NCBI GenBank assembly: GCA_945883725.1
Contig: CAMCXZ010000009.1
Coordinates: 1-39,513 of the forward strand
DNA: 39,513 nt
Source: Bifidobacterium breve
Lineage (GTDB): Bacteria > Actinomycetota > Actinomycetes > Nanopelagicales > Nanopelagicaceae
Direction: 5' to 3'
Notes under the pieces: generated by a model
What the model saw: the letters and a program-made list of their open reading frames with translations, nothing else
The model's database searches: none
What the model was told of the DNA's origin: nothing
In this document: piece by piece, positions 1-9,355 of the stretch
Layout: every line of letters begins with the position of its first letter
How positions within the stretch are numbered: the first letter of the stretch is position 1
Made by a program: the position numbers and the translations under genes

Positions 1-5
1 TCAGT

Positions 6-974
6 CTACACGGGATTATCTGGATGAATATCTATGCGCCAGCCCGTTAAACGTGCGGCCAAACGGGCATTTTGCCCATCTTTGCCGATCGCAAGTGAGA
101 GTTGGTAATCGGGCACGACTACCTTGGCTGAGCGAGTGAATTCATCGACGACCGTAACGCTGCTTACTTTTGCTGGCGCTAGCGCATTAGCCACAAATGT
201 TGCTGGGTCTTCAGACCAATCGACTATATCGATTTTCTCGCCATTTAATTCATTCATAACTGCTTGCGAACGTGAACCCATTGGGCCAATCAATGAACCT
301 TTAGGGCTAACGCCGGCGCGATGTGAACGAACTGCAATCTTTGTGCGATGCCCTGCTTCGCGAGCAACTGCCATGATTTCAACAATGCGATCAGTAATTT
401 CTGGAACTTCGAGAGCGAATAGTTGTTTAACAAGTGCTGGGTGAGATCGCGACAACATAATCTCTGGTCCCTTTAGGCCTTGCTTTACTTCAACTACGAA
501 ACATTTGATGCGATCACCGTGCAGATAAACTTCGCCCGGTACTTGCTCTTGTGGTGGAACTCGTCCTTCAACGCGGCCTAAATTTACGTGAATCATTTTT
601 GGATCGCGGCCCTGTTGCACGATGCCCGAAACTACATCGCCAACTGAAGCGCTGAACTCACCCACGATCTCGGCATCATTTGTTTCGCGCATCTTCAAAC
701 GAATTACTTTGCGGATAGTTGCCATTGCGACTTTATCAAAGCCCTCGGGCTCATGAATTTCTTCGCTTTCGCGTACGCCTTCTTCGTTAAAAGTTGGTAC
801 CCAAATATGAATCTCGCCAGTTTCGCGATCAACTCGAACGCGAGCATGTGGCTTGGCTTCAGGCAGTTCGCGATAAAGCGAAATAACTTCTTGCTCAATA
901 CCTTCGATGATACTGAGAACTGGAATCGATTTTTCAGTAGTAAGCGTTATTAGCGCTTCAAAATCAACATGCAT
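6..974 (-). CDS. nusA: Transcription termination/antitermination factor NusA
   Basis: NusA binds RNA polymerase and nascent RNA and modulates pausing, termination and antitermination. The 322-residue protein has the N-terminal polymerase-binding domain (about 1-105), an S1 domain (about 107-175) and two KH domains. KH1 is seen around the GSLIGPMGSRSQAV stretch and KH2 around LSLAIGKDGQNARLAARL near the C-terminus. It ends right after KH2, so there are no C-terminal acidic repeats; that is the usual short actinobacterial form. It starts ATG (TAATG overlap) at the last base of the rimP stop, implying translational coupling. The stop TAG is at 6-8, so the gene is complete. rimP-nusA is a conserved pair, normally followed by ylxR-infB outside this window. 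Identification is secure. Confidence 0.97.
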   Translation of the reverse strand: MHVDFEALITLTTEKSIPVLSIIEGIEQEVISLYRELPEAKPHARVRVDRETGEIHIWVPTFNEEGVRESEEIHEPEGFDKVAMATIRKVIRLKMRETNDAEIVGEFSASVGDVVSGIVQQGRDPKMIHVNLGRVEGRVPPQEQVPGEVYLHGDRIKCFVVEVKQGLKGPEIMLSRSHPALVKQLFALEVPEITDRIVEIMAVAREAGHRTKIAVRSHRAGVSPKGSLIGPMGSRSQAVMNELNGEKIDIVDWSEDPATFVANALAPAKVSSVTVVDEFTRSAKVVVPDYQLSLAIGKDGQNARLAARLTGWRIDIHPDNPV

Positions 975-1435
975 TACTGATCTGCTTTGCGGTTAAATTC
1001 AATCTCAACAGTTGCACGCTTAATGTCAGCGAAGGAAACCTGAACTTCTGCTTTTGCGCCAGTCACGGTTACTGCAACTTCATCACTTGCAGCGATTCGT
1101 CCTTCGACAACTTCGCCGTTAGTTAGAACCATCTTGATTAAACGGTCATGATTCTTACGCCAGTGCCGCGGCAAAGTTAGTGGGCGTTCAACGCCAGGGG
1201 AAGATACTTCGAGAGTAAATGCGGTTTCATCCAGAAATGCGGCTGTATCGAGAAGTGCGGAGATTGCTTTGGTAACCACAGTTACTTGATCAAGATATAA
1301 CGGAATATCGCCATCGACGATGCAAGTAATAACTCTTGATCTGCCAGCATTTAATATTTCAACATCTTCTAGATAGAAACCGGCCCCTACGACTGCTGGT
1401 GTTACTAATTCGCTAATCTGTTCTTTCAGGGCCAT
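974..1435 (-). CDS. rimP: Ribosome maturation factor RimP
   Basis: RimP assists maturation of the 30S ribosomal subunit. At 153 residues it is normal family length, with the N-terminal alpha/beta domain including LEVSSPGVERPL (about 76-87) and a C-terminal SH3-like domain (VEGRIAASDEVAVTV region). The ATG at 1435 is preceded by AGGAAG at a sensible distance. The gene overlaps nusA by one base. A TAGAAT -10 box lies about 34 bases upstream, so rimP-nusA probably has its own promoter in the 48-base spacer after the TauE-type gene. Family assignment rests on the conserved motif, the size and the nusA neighbour. Confidence 0.95.
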   Translation of the reverse strand: MALKEQISELVTPAVVGAGFYLEDVEILNAGRSRVITCIVDGDIPLYLDQVTVVTKAISALLDTAAFLDETAFTLEVSSPGVERPLTLPRHWRKNHDRLIKMVLTNGEVVEGRIAASDEVAVTVTGAKAEVQVSFADIKRATVEIEFNRKADQ

Positions 1436-1468
1436 TTAAATCTTCCTATCTATTAAGTTGTGAGCGTA

Positions 1469-1489
1469 ATTCTAACCTATGAATTAGAA
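1469..1489 (-). promoter_or_regulatory. Candidate rimP-nusA promoter with inverted repeat
   Basis: On the minus strand TAGAAT (1469-1474) is a good -10 box in the context AGGTTAGAATT, which also occurs before ilvD. No convincing -35 box lies 16-18 bases upstream. The -10 box overlaps one arm of an inverted repeat, TTCTAA-N8-TTAGAA (1470-1489), whose other arm includes the stop codon of the upstream gene. The repeat could be an operator or chance; no T-run follows, so it is not a terminator. Seen: the -10 match and repeat. Inferred: the function. Confidence 0.4.
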
Positions 1490-2263
1490 GGTTTTGAACG
1501 TATCAAGTGCGACCTTAATGATTAGAGCAACGGTTACTACTAAGAAAACTTTTCGTACTAGCGTTGAACCGCCACGAATTGCTAGCTTGGCCCCGATAAT
1601 CGCACCGGCCACATTGGCAATAGCCAGGGTTAATCCGATCTGCCACAGGATCACCCCATTTAAACCAAAGACAATAATTGCGCCTAAGTTGGTTGAAACA
1701 TTTACCACCTTGGCTATGGCGGATGCGCTTAAGAACGCAAAGCCCAGACCGACCATGGCCAGGACTAAGAAGGAACCAGTACCTGGCCCAAAGATGCCAT
1801 CGTAGAAACCAATGATGGCGGCAATTAAAATTCCGAGCAGAGTGCGATGTTTTGTCGAATGTTTCATCGCTTCAACTTGGCCTAGATCTGGCTTAGTAAA
1901 GGTGTAGATAGCAACTGCAATCAGAAGTACTAATACAACTGGTCGGAAATATTGCGTCGGTAGCCGTGAAGCAAGTGATGCTCCCCCGATTGAGCCAAGT
2001 AACGCTGGGATAACTAGGGCAAGTAGAAACTTAGGGTCACTTTTAACGCTCTTGCGATAAAGCCGAGCTGACGCGGTTGTGCCAAAAATCGAGATTGATT
2101 TATTAGTTCCTAATACTTCGACAGTTTTGAAATCACTTAAACCAATTAACAATGCGGGTAATTGGATTAATCCGCCGCCGCCTGCAATTGCATCAATTAA
2201 GCCAGCGCCGAACGCAGCGATAAAGAGAAAAAACAGGGTGTAGAGCGATAGATCGGAGAGCAT
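1484..2263 (-). CDS. TauE/SafE family membrane permease
   Basis: A 259-residue, almost wholly hydrophobic protein with about eight predicted membrane segments. It carries the TauE/SafE (DUF81) signatures: an N-terminal GAGLIDAIAGGGGLIQLP loop (about 20-37) and the mid-protein repeat FYDGIFGPGTGSFL (about 152-166). Members export or import sulfur-containing or organic anions such as sulfite, sulfoacetate or taurine; the substrate cannot be read from sequence. It starts three bases after the proS stop and precedes rimP by 48 bases. No sulfur-metabolism gene is near, so context does not help. Family confidence is high, substrate unknown. Confidence 0.88.
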   Translation of the reverse strand: MLSDLSLYTLFFLFIAAFGAGLIDAIAGGGGLIQLPALLIGLSDFKTVEVLGTNKSISIFGTTASARLYRKSVKSDPKFLLALVIPALLGSIGGASLASRLPTQYFRPVVLVLLIAVAIYTFTKPDLGQVEAMKHSTKHRTLLGILIAAIIGFYDGIFGPGTGSFLVLAMVGLGFAFLSASAIAKVVNVSTNLGAIIVFGLNGVILWQIGLTLAIANVAGAIIGAKLAIRGGSTLVRKVFLVVTVALIIKVALDTFKTF

Positions 2264-2266
2264 TAC

Positions 2267-4000
2267 TTACTTTGCGGCAGCCAATAATGCAGTGATTGCA
2301 TTGACCGCTTCGCCAACTGCAACTTCACTCTTCTCGCCACTCTTACGAACTCGAACTTCGACGTTGCCATTTGCTAGTGCTTTACCGACAACAACGATAA
2401 TCGGGTTACCAATTAACTCAGCATCTTTAAACTTAACGCCCGCACTTGGATCGCGACGATCATCAAGCATTACCGAAATTCCAGTTGCCTCTAGTTTGGT
2501 ACCAAGATCAAGGGCGGCTTCGAATATCGCATCTTCTTTCCCGGTTGCCACAATATGTACTTTGGCCGGCGCTAAATCAACTGGCCAATTAAGACCGATT
2601 TCATCGTGGGTTTGTTCAGCGATAGCGGCAACGGCGCGTGATACACCGATTCCGTAGGAACCCATGGTGACAATCTGCGATTTTCCATTTTGATCAAGCA
2701 CCGTCAGATTAAGCGCTTCGGCATACTTGCGACCAAGTTGGAAAATATGGCCGATCTCAATTGCGCGATCAATTACAACTGGTGTCGCGCACACTGGGCA
2801 AGCATCGCCGGCGCGAACCTCGGCAGCTTCAACGTAAGCATCTGGTATGAAATCACGACCATTAACCACATTGCGAGCGTGACGATCTTTTTCGTTTGCA
2901 CCAGTTACCCATGAAGTACCGGGGGCAATTCTTGGATCGGCATAAACGGTAATGCCAGATTTCTTAGCATCCTGTGGCCCGATGTAACCCTTAACTAGGG
3001 CTGGGAACTTAGCGAAATCAGCATCTTCAAATACGCGCAGTTCATGAATGCCGCCAATGTTTTCTTGGAAGCGCTTTAGATCTACTTCACGATCACCTGG
3101 CACTAGTACACATATTGCTTTGTTATCTGCCATCAGCATTACATTCTTTAAAGTATCGGCGCTAGTAAATCCGCCACCAAACTTATTGTTTATCAATTCA
3201 ACTAAGGTATCGATGGTTGGCGTATTTGGAGAATCAAAAGCTTCAGCAGCCGGCGTTGCTGATGAGTCAACGCTGGCAACTTTAGTAACCATCGCTTCGA
3301 CGTTTGCGGCAAAGCCACACTTAGGGCAGAGCACATAGGTATCTTCACCAGTTGAACATGGCGCTAAGAATTCTTCAGATTTTGAACCGCCCATAGCGCC
3401 AGAGACGGCCTTAACAATGTTGTACTTCATGCCTAAGCGATCAAAAGTCTTTACATACGCTTCGCGATGGTTTTGGTAGGAAACTTCTAGACCAGCGTCA
3501 TCAATATCGAAGGAATAAGAATCTTTCATCACAAATTCGCGGCCGCGGATAATTCCACTACGTGGTCGGGCTTCATCGCGGAACTTAGTCTGAATCTGAT
3601 AAATGCTAAGTGGTAGATCTTTATATGATGAGTATTCGCCTTTAACCATCAAGGTAAACATTTCTTCATGGGTTGGGCCTAGTAAGTAGTCGCCGCCTTT
3701 GCGGTCTTGCAAGCGAAATAGGGCTGGGCCGTATTCTTCCCAGCGATTAGTAGCTTCATAGGCATCGCGTGGCAAAAGGGAAGGAAAATTTACTTCTTGA
3801 AAGCCAGCGGCATCCATCTCTTCGCGGATCACTCGCTCAATATTGCGAAGTGTGATTACGCCAAGTGGTAGCCAGGAATAAATTCCGGCCGCAATACGGC
3901 GCACGTATCCGGCGCGAACCAATAGTTTGTGGCTAGCTACTTCAGCATCGGCTGGATCATCACGAAGGGTGCGTAGAAAAAGCGTCGACATCTTTAGCAT
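2267..4000 (-). CDS. proS: Prolyl-tRNA synthetase (bacterial type)
   Basis: Charges tRNA-Pro with proline in the cytoplasm. The 577-residue protein is the bacterial ProRS type: class II core with motif 1-2 region ([51 protein letters not shown]), an inserted INS editing domain (about 225-380), the [12 protein letters not shown] block, motif 3 ([10 protein letters not shown], about 447-456) and a C-terminal anticodon-binding domain. The first ATG overlaps the ispG stop by one base (TGATG); a second ATG three codons later is also possible. The position after ispG and before rimP-nusA is conserved in actinobacteria. Confidence 0.97.
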   Translation of the reverse strand: MLKMSTLFLRTLRDDPADAEVASHKLLVRAGYVRRIAAGIYSWLPLGVITLRNIERVIREEMDAAGFQEVNFPSLLPRDAYEATNRWEEYGPALFRLQDRKGGDYLLGPTHEEMFTLMVKGEYSSYKDLPLSIYQIQTKFRDEARPRSGIIRGREFVMKDSYSFDIDDAGLEVSYQNHREAYVKTFDRLGMKYNIVKAVSGAMGGSKSEEFLAPCSTGEDTYVLCPKCGFAANVEAMVTKVASVDSSATPAAEAFDSPNTPTIDTLVELINNKFGGGFTSADTLKNVMLMADNKAICVLVPGDREVDLKRFQENIGGIHELRVFEDADFAKFPALVKGYIGPQDAKKSGITVYADPRIAPGTSWVTGANEKDRHARNVVNGRDFIPDAYVEAAEVRAGDACPVCATPVVIDRAIEIGHIFQLGRKYAEALNLTVLDQNGKSQIVTMGSYGIGVSRAVAAIAEQTHDEIGLNWPVDLAPAKVHIVATGKEDAIFEAALDLGTKLEATGISVMLDDRRDPSAGVKFKDAELIGNPIIVVVGKALANGNVEVRVRKSGEKSEVAVGEAVNAITALLAAAK

Positions 4001-5151
4001 CAGGAAGTGCTCACAACTGGCTCACCTGAGGCAACGCCGGCAGCCTCCATCTCTTCAGCTAAACGCATTGCTTCTTCAATTAAAGTTTGAACAATCATTG
4101 ATTCCGGCACAGTCTTAATTACTTCGCCTTTAACAAAGATCTGACCTTTGCCGTTACCTGATGCGACACCAAGATCTGCCTCGCGTGCTTCGCCTGGGCC
4201 GTTTACAACACAGCCCATTACTGCAACGCGAAGTGGAACTGTCATTCCTTCTAGGCCTGCCTGTACTTGTTCAGCCAAGGTGTAAACATCTACTTGGGCG
4301 CGACCACATGATGGGCAGGAAACAATTTCTAACTTACGTTGGCGCAGATTTAGCGATTCTAGAATTGAGATTCCGACTTTAACTTCTTCAACTGGAGGTG
4401 CTGAAAGTGAAACGCGAATCGTGTCGCCGATTCCTTCAGCCAATAAAATTCCAAATGCCGTGGCAGATTTAATTGTGCCCTGGAAAAGTGGGCCAGCTTC
4501 TGTAACACCTAAGTGCAGCGGGTAGGTAGTTTGCGCTGCAAGTAAACGATAAGCCTTAACCATAGTTACTGGGTCATGATGTTTTACCGAGATCTTGATA
4601 TCTGAAAAACCATGCTCTTCGAAAAGGGAGGCTTCCCAGATCGCTGATTCAACTAGCGCTTCAGGAGTTGCTTTTCCATACTTGGCTAACAAACGTGGAT
4701 CTAACGAACCAGCATTTACACCGATGCGAATTGGAATACCAGCATCGCCGGCAGCCTTAGCAACTTCTTTAACTTTGTCATCGAACTGCTTGATGTTGCC
4801 TGGGTTAACGCGCACTGCTGCGCAACCAGCATCAATGGCTGCGAAAATATATTTTGGTTGAAAGTGAATATCAGCGATCACTGGAATCTGTGACTTCTTG
4901 GCAATCTGCGCCAAAGCGTCGGCATCATCTTGGCTCGGCACCGCAACACGTACAATCTGACATCCAGAGGCAGTTAACTCAGCAATCTGTTGCAGGGTGG
5001 CATTTACATCAGAGGTCAAAGTTGTGCACATTGATTGCACGCTGACCTGTGAATCACTACCTACCCCAACTTTGCCAACTTGAAGCTGACGGGTTTTGCG
5101 GCGTGGGGCTAAAGCGGCAGGAGGTGCTGCGGGAATTCCAAGATCAACCAT
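4000..5151 (-). CDS. ispG: 4-hydroxy-3-methylbut-2-en-1-yl diphosphate synthase (IspG/GcpE)
   Basis: Catalyses the penultimate MEP-pathway step, conversion of MEcPP to HMBPP, using a [4Fe-4S] cluster. The 383-residue protein is the short bacterial form: TIM-barrel N-terminal part ([34 protein letters not shown]) and cluster-binding C-terminal part with SCPSCGR (about 299-305) and [11 protein letters not shown] (about 335-345). The start GGCACCATG has no Shine-Dalgarno sequence; a CAGAAT hexamer ends six bases before the ATG, so the message may be leaderless. It follows rseP by 33 bases, and dxr of the same pathway lies one gene further upstream. Confidence 0.97.
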   Translation of the reverse strand: MVDLGIPAAPPAALAPRRKTRQLQVGKVGVGSDSQVSVQSMCTTLTSDVNATLQQIAELTASGCQIVRVAVPSQDDADALAQIAKKSQIPVIADIHFQPKYIFAAIDAGCAAVRVNPGNIKQFDDKVKEVAKAAGDAGIPIRIGVNAGSLDPRLLAKYGKATPEALVESAIWEASLFEEHGFSDIKISVKHHDPVTMVKAYRLLAAQTTYPLHLGVTEAGPLFQGTIKSATAFGILLAEGIGDTIRVSLSAPPVEEVKVGISILESLNLRQRKLEIVSCPSCGRAQVDVYTLAEQVQAGLEGMTVPLRVAVMGCVVNGPGEAREADLGVASGNGKGQIFVKGEVIKTVPESMIVQTLIEEAMRLAEEMEAAGVASGEPVVSTS

Positions 5152-5157
5152 GGTGCC

Positions 5158-5163
5158 ATTCTG
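5158..5163 (-). promoter_or_regulatory. Candidate -10 box for leaderless ispG
   Basis: CAGAAT on the minus strand ends six bases before the ispG ATG, the spacing expected if transcription starts at the A of ATG. There is no recognisable -35 box and no ribosome-binding site. This is weaker than the ilvB promoter and could be chance. Confidence 0.3.
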
Positions 5164-5184
5164 CCCTAAGTGCGGCCTGAAGCG

Positions 5185-6372
5185 CTAAAGATTCAGATTT
5201 ACTGGATTAAAAATGTCTGCCACAAGGAGCATGACGGTCAGTACTGCCAATAAAACAAAGACCACCATCGTAATTGGCGTAAGCACATTTACATCGATTG
5301 GACTTGGTCTTGGCTTACCCCGCAAGCGAGCAAAAAACGCCCTGATTTCATCGGCAATCGCAACTGCCATATGGCCACCATCAAGCGGCAAGATTGGCAA
5401 TAAATTAAAGACGCCAACAAAGAAATTAAGGCTGGCCACAATTAGTAAGAATGCCCCGATGCGTTCTGACCAAGTCATTTGGTCAGAGGCTGTAACTTGG
5501 CCAGAAACTGCAGCCACCCCAACAATGCCGATTAAGCCATCGACATCGCGTTCTTCGCCTTGAAAGGTTTGACCCCAAAGGGAAGGAATTTTGGCTGGCA
5601 GTGAAATTAAGGATTTCACACTAGAAACCAAGAACTCTTTACTTAGTGAAATCGAATCTTTGGTGGCTTTGATTGGATCGCTGCGAACATTTGCTACTTC
5701 ATTGATGATGCCAAGAATGCCGCGCACTTCGCCATTAACTTCGCGTTGAACTGGAGTCGCGTTAATTGTGATCTTTTCACCGTCACGATAAATCGAAAGA
5801 GTTAGCTCTTTACCCGCTGAATCACGGATTATCTGAACATCATCAGCCCAATTCTCAACCGGCTTGTTGTTAATCGCCATGATGTAATCGCCAGCTTTAA
5901 TGCCAGCTGCCTTGGCCGGTGATGGCTCTGAAGAGCTAGTACAGACTTCACTCGCAATTGGAATACAGTCTGAAACTTGGGCTACTTGCGGCGTAATGCG
6001 ATTAGTGCCAATGCCTATAAATAGGATTAGCAAAATCACGAAACCTAAAACAAAGTGTAGAAAAGAACCAGCGCTAAGTACGATCAATTTACGCCCCGAA
6101 GATGCTTTGATAAAAGCGCGATCTTCTTCGCCCAAATCCATTTCGTCACGAACCGTCATGCCTGAGATTCGGCAATAGCCGCCAGCTGGAATCGCCTTAA
6201 TGCCAAACTCAGTTTCGCCACGTTGCGTAGACCAGATGCGCTTGCCGAAACCAAGGAAAAACTCGGTGACTTTCATGCCGAATTTACGAGCAGTTATGTA
6301 GTGGCCAAATTCATGCACCATCACTGAAAAGAGCAACGCTGCCACAAATGCCACTATGCCGATAAATTCCAT
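5185..6372 (-). CDS. rseP: Site-2 intramembrane zinc metalloprotease (RseP/Rip1 family)
   Basis: M50 family protease that cuts transmembrane substrates such as anti-sigma factors inside the membrane. The 395-residue protein has the zinc motif HEFGH (20-24) in the first membrane helix, FGIKAIPAGGY near residues 57-67, a PDZ domain (about 150-235) and the third metal-ligand motif LPILPLDGGH (about 325-335) in a later helix, followed by a C-terminal membrane segment. It overlaps dxr by one base (TAATG) and is followed by ispG. The dxr-rseP-ispG order matches the M. tuberculosis dxr-rip1-ispG cluster. The physiological substrate is not apparent here. Confidence 0.95.
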   Translation of the reverse strand: MEFIGIVAFVAALLFSVMVHEFGHYITARKFGMKVTEFFLGFGKRIWSTQRGETEFGIKAIPAGGYCRISGMTVRDEMDLGEEDRAFIKASSGRKLIVLSAGSFLHFVLGFVILLILFIGIGTNRITPQVAQVSDCIPIASEVCTSSSEPSPAKAAGIKAGDYIMAINNKPVENWADDVQIIRDSAGKELTLSIYRDGEKITINATPVQREVNGEVRGILGIINEVANVRSDPIKATKDSISLSKEFLVSSVKSLISLPAKIPSLWGQTFQGEERDVDGLIGIVGVAAVSGQVTASDQMTWSERIGAFLLIVASLNFFVGVFNLLPILPLDGGHMAVAIADEIRAFFARLRGKPRPSPIDVNVLTPITMVVFVLLAVLTVMLLVADIFNPVNLNL

Positions 6373-7514
6373 TACTTCGCCACTTTCTCAAGGATCTCGC
6401 CCGCTACTTTACGGGCATCATTCTCGATGGCACTGACATCGGCGAGATCTCTAATTGGATTCACAGCCGAACCTAACTTCTGCACGGCTAAATCAACGCT
6501 TTCAATAATTGAGTTAAACGAGATCTGGCCAGCAAGGAAGGCAGCTACAGCAACTTCGTTTGCCGCATTGAAAATTGCCGGCAATCCCCCACCCAACTCG
6601 CCACATCTGCGAGCTAGTTCAATTACCGGGAATCGTTCATTATCAATTGGTTCAAATTCGAAAGTGTGTGCTTGCGACCAATCCATCGTCTTAGTAGCAC
6701 CGGGTAATCGCACTGGCCAATTAATGGCATAGGCAATTGGACCTTTCATATTTGGTGGGCTTAACTGCGCAAGGGTTGAACCATCAACGTACTCGACCAT
6801 TGAATGCACAATCGATTGCGGATGAATCACAGCTTCGATCTGGCGATATGGCATACCAAATAAATAATGTGCCTCAATAATTTCAAGTGATTTATTCATA
6901 AGCGTTGCTGAGTTAATTGTGACCACCTGACCCATTGCCCAAGTTGGGTGCGCAAGCGCTTCAGCAATCGTGACATCGTTTAAATCACGGCGATTTCTAA
7001 ATGGCCCACCACTTGCAGTTAAAACTAATTTAGCGATTTCGGACTTCTTGCCCGCCATTGCGCTCTGCCAAATTGCACTATGTTCAGAATCCACTGGAAT
7101 CAATTGGTTTTCTGCGGCCCGTGACATTACTAATTCACCGGCAGCGACAAGTGATTCTTTATTTGCTAGCGCTAACTTATTGCCAACTTCTAGCGCTGCC
7201 AGAGTTGGCCCTAAGCCGATTGAACCAGTGATGCCGTTAAGCACTACTTCGCAAGTAATTGCCGCGATTTCACTGGCCGCATTAAGGCCATCAATTACCG
7301 TAACGCCCGGCAGGGCTTCGCGAATTACCTCGGCATTGATTACTACGCCGATTACTTGAACTTTATACGTGCGGGCTTGCTCAATAATCGCAGCTGGATT
7401 AGTCCCATAAGCACTGATTGCGACTACGTTAAAAACTCCTGGGTGAGCCGCAACTATTTCAAGTGCCTGCACACCGATTGAACCGGTTGAACCGAGAATT
7501 ACTAAATCACGCAT
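6372..7514 (-). CDS. dxr: 1-deoxy-D-xylulose 5-phosphate reductoisomerase
   Basis: Second enzyme of the MEP pathway, converting DXP to MEP with NADPH. The 380-residue protein has the N-terminal Rossmann motif LGSTGSIGVQALEI (about 7-20), ALANKESLVAAG (about 113-124), the metal-binding DSEHSAIWQ (about 142-150), the catalytic-loop stretch ASGGPFR (about 168-174) and the conserved HPQSIVHSMVEYVDGS (about 232-247). It starts three bases after the speB-like gene stop and ends overlapping rseP. A promoter is not obvious at this junction, so the gene may be transcribed from the upstream polyamine cassette or from a promoter inside it. Confidence 0.97.
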   Translation of the reverse strand: MRDLVILGSTGSIGVQALEIVAAHPGVFNVVAISAYGTNPAAIIEQARTYKVQVIGVVINAEVIREALPGVTVIDGLNAASEIAAITCEVVLNGITGSIGLGPTLAALEVGNKLALANKESLVAAGELVMSRAAENQLIPVDSEHSAIWQSAMAGKKSEIAKLVLTASGGPFRNRRDLNDVTIAEALAHPTWAMGQVVTINSATLMNKSLEIIEAHYLFGMPYRQIEAVIHPQSIVHSMVEYVDGSTLAQLSPPNMKGPIAYAINWPVRLPGATKTMDWSQAHTFEFEPIDNERFPVIELARRCGELGGGLPAIFNAANEVAVAAFLAGQISFNSIIESVDLAVQKLGSAVNPIRDLADVSAIENDARKVAGEILEKVAK

Positions 7515-7517
7515 TTA

Positions 7518-8516
7518 TTATCGATCAAGCAAGTTCTGCGTTGGTGAATATGGAGTGCCATTGCGACGTTTAGCAATTGCACTTAGCGCTTCGAGAACAA
7601 CACGGTTCGCCAAGATAGCAGTGATGTCAGCGCTATCAAATGCTGGCGCTACTTCAACTACATCAATACCGACAATTGGTAGCTCTAAGCAAATCCGGCG
7701 CACTGCTTCGAGCAATTCGCGGCTAGTCATGCCACCAGGTTCAGGGGTGCCAGTACCTGGCGCCATTCCGGGATCAACTACATCGATATCAACAGATAAG
7801 AAAACGCCGTCACATTGATTAGTTAACGTTGCAAAAGATTCATCAAGAACTGCGGCCAGCCCACGATGATGAATCTCAGTCATTTCGTAACTGCGCATTC
7901 CTTGATCGCGCATCCAATTTAGAGTTTCGTTATCTGGCCAGTAGCCACGCAAACCTAATTGCAAGAAACGATCGCCGCGCACAAAACCGCCATCGATTAA
8001 TCTGCGCATTGGAGTGCCATGACCAACGAGTGCGCCCATTTGATCTGCGCCAGTATCTGCGTGTGCATCAAAGTGAATCATCGAAATTTTGCCTAGGCCG
8101 CGATGTTTAGCAATTCCAGCAACATCGGCCGATGCGATTGAATGATCGCCACCAAGAATTACTGGAATTATGCCAGCGCGAGAAATCTGCTCAGTTGCAT
8201 TCGCCAATACTTCAAGGGAAGCAACTAGATCTCCGCCAGGCATTAACAAATCGCCAGCATCATAAACTTTAAGATCTTTAAGGCCATCAGTGCGCAAAGC
8301 TAAGTGCGGACGTTCACCATCGTGCGGCAAATAATCGCCACCACGAATTGCTTGTGGACCAAATTTTGCACCAGATCTATGTGAAGTTCCGGAATCAATC
8401 GGTGCGCCCAGAATAATTACATCGGCATCGGCATAACTAGCTGGCACCTCAAGATCACAGGCCGGAATGCCAAGGAAGGTAAAGCTGGGGCCGTACAGAT
8501 TGCCGTAATTGGTCAT
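7518..8516 (-). CDS. speB: Agmatinase-family ureohydrolase (substrate uncertain)
   Basis: Manganese ureohydrolase of the arginase/agmatinase family, releasing urea from a guanidino compound. The 332-residue protein keeps all metal ligands: H125 in GGDHS, D150/H152/D154 in DAHAD, and D243/D245 in SVDIDVVDP. The substrate-loop motif GHGTPMRRL (about 165-173) places it with agmatinase/guanidinobutyrase-type enzymes rather than arginase. It overlaps potC by four bases (ATGA), so it is the last gene of the pot operon. With PotABCD and a 4-aminobutyraldehyde-type dehydrogenase nearby, it could make putrescine from agmatine, or hydrolyse 4-guanidinobutyrate after oxidation of its aldehyde. The family is certain; the speB symbol is provisional. 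Confidence 0.85.
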   Translation of the reverse strand: MTNYGNLYGPSFTFLGIPACDLEVPASYADADVIILGAPIDSGTSHRSGAKFGPQAIRGGDYLPHDGERPHLALRTDGLKDLKVYDAGDLLMPGGDLVASLEVLANATEQISRAGIIPVILGGDHSIASADVAGIAKHRGLGKISMIHFDAHADTGADQMGALVGHGTPMRRLIDGGFVRGDRFLQLGLRGYWPDNETLNWMRDQGMRSYEMTEIHHRGLAAVLDESFATLTNQCDGVFLSVDIDVVDPGMAPGTGTPEPGGMTSRELLEAVRRICLELPIVGIDVVEVAPAFDSADITAILANRVVLEALSAIAKRRNGTPYSPTQNLLDR

Positions 8517-9355
8517 GCGCTCACTTTACGCTTACGACCCACAATCTGCCCAGTTATCACGATTGCCAGCGCTAAGAAAAACATTGCCGAACCAATTACG
8601 TTGGCCTGTGCCGGAATACCACGGGCAGCTGAGGCATAAACAAACTCCGGGAACGTTTTTATCGTGCCCGAATTGAAGTTGGTAATGATGTAATCATCAA
8701 AAGATAAGCTAAATGCAAGTAGCGCAGCGGCTGCAATTCCTGGTGCTACCAGCGGCAAAGTAACGCGGCGGAAAGTTTCGCGTTCGTTGGCATAAAGATC
8801 CATCGCCGCTTGCTCAAGACGCGGATCTAAGCTGGCGATTCGGGCTTTTACGGTTACCACCACAAATGAGATGCAGAAAACCACGTGTGCAATTACGGTT
8901 GGCCAAAAACCAGGGTTGATTTGAAATACTAAGAAAAGTGAAAGTAGCGAAGCACCTAGAACAATTTCGGGAGTTGCCATGGGCAAGAAAATCATTAAGT
9001 TAGAAGTTGAACGACCCTTAAAGCTATAGCGACCGATTGCAAAAGCAATCATGGTGCCCAGAATTGTAGAAAAAAATGTTGCTAAGAAACCAATTTTAAT
9101 TGAGTTTGCAAGTGCGGTACAAACTTCTGGAGCACCGCATGGGTTCTGCCAGTTATCGAAAGTAAAACCTTTCCAGATCAAGTTGCTCTTGCCTGAATCA
9201 TTAAAGGAGAAGGCAAATGTGTAAGCAACTGGAATAAAGAGATAGGTAAATGCGAATACCGCATAAATACGGATTAAATTACGGCCAATCCAGCGCGAGA
9301 TACGAGCGCCAGTTGGAATGTGAGGAATCGTGGCATCTTTAACTTTATGACTCAT
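8513..9355 (-). CDS. potC: Spermidine/putrescine ABC transporter permease PotC
   Basis: Second membrane subunit of a polyamine importer. The 280-residue protein has six predicted membrane helices and the inner-membrane ABC signature EAA loop (AAMDLYANERETFRRVTLPLVAPG region, about 185-205), which contacts PotA. The short hydrophilic N-terminus precedes helix 1 (IRIYAVFAFTYLFIPVAY). The NDSGKSNLIWKGFTFDNW segment after helix 1 is typical of PotC/PotI. Four-base overlaps with potB upstream and the ureohydrolase downstream indicate a single operon. Confidence 0.93.
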   Translation of the reverse strand: MSHKVKDATIPHIPTGARISRWIGRNLIRIYAVFAFTYLFIPVAYTFAFSFNDSGKSNLIWKGFTFDNWQNPCGAPEVCTALANSIKIGFLATFFSTILGTMIAFAIGRYSFKGRSTSNLMIFLPMATPEIVLGASLLSLFLVFQINPGFWPTVIAHVVFCISFVVVTVKARIASLDPRLEQAAMDLYANERETFRRVTLPLVAPGIAAAALLAFSLSFDDYIITNFNSGTIKTFPEFVYASAARGIPAQANVIGSAMFFLALAIVITGQIVGRKRKVSA

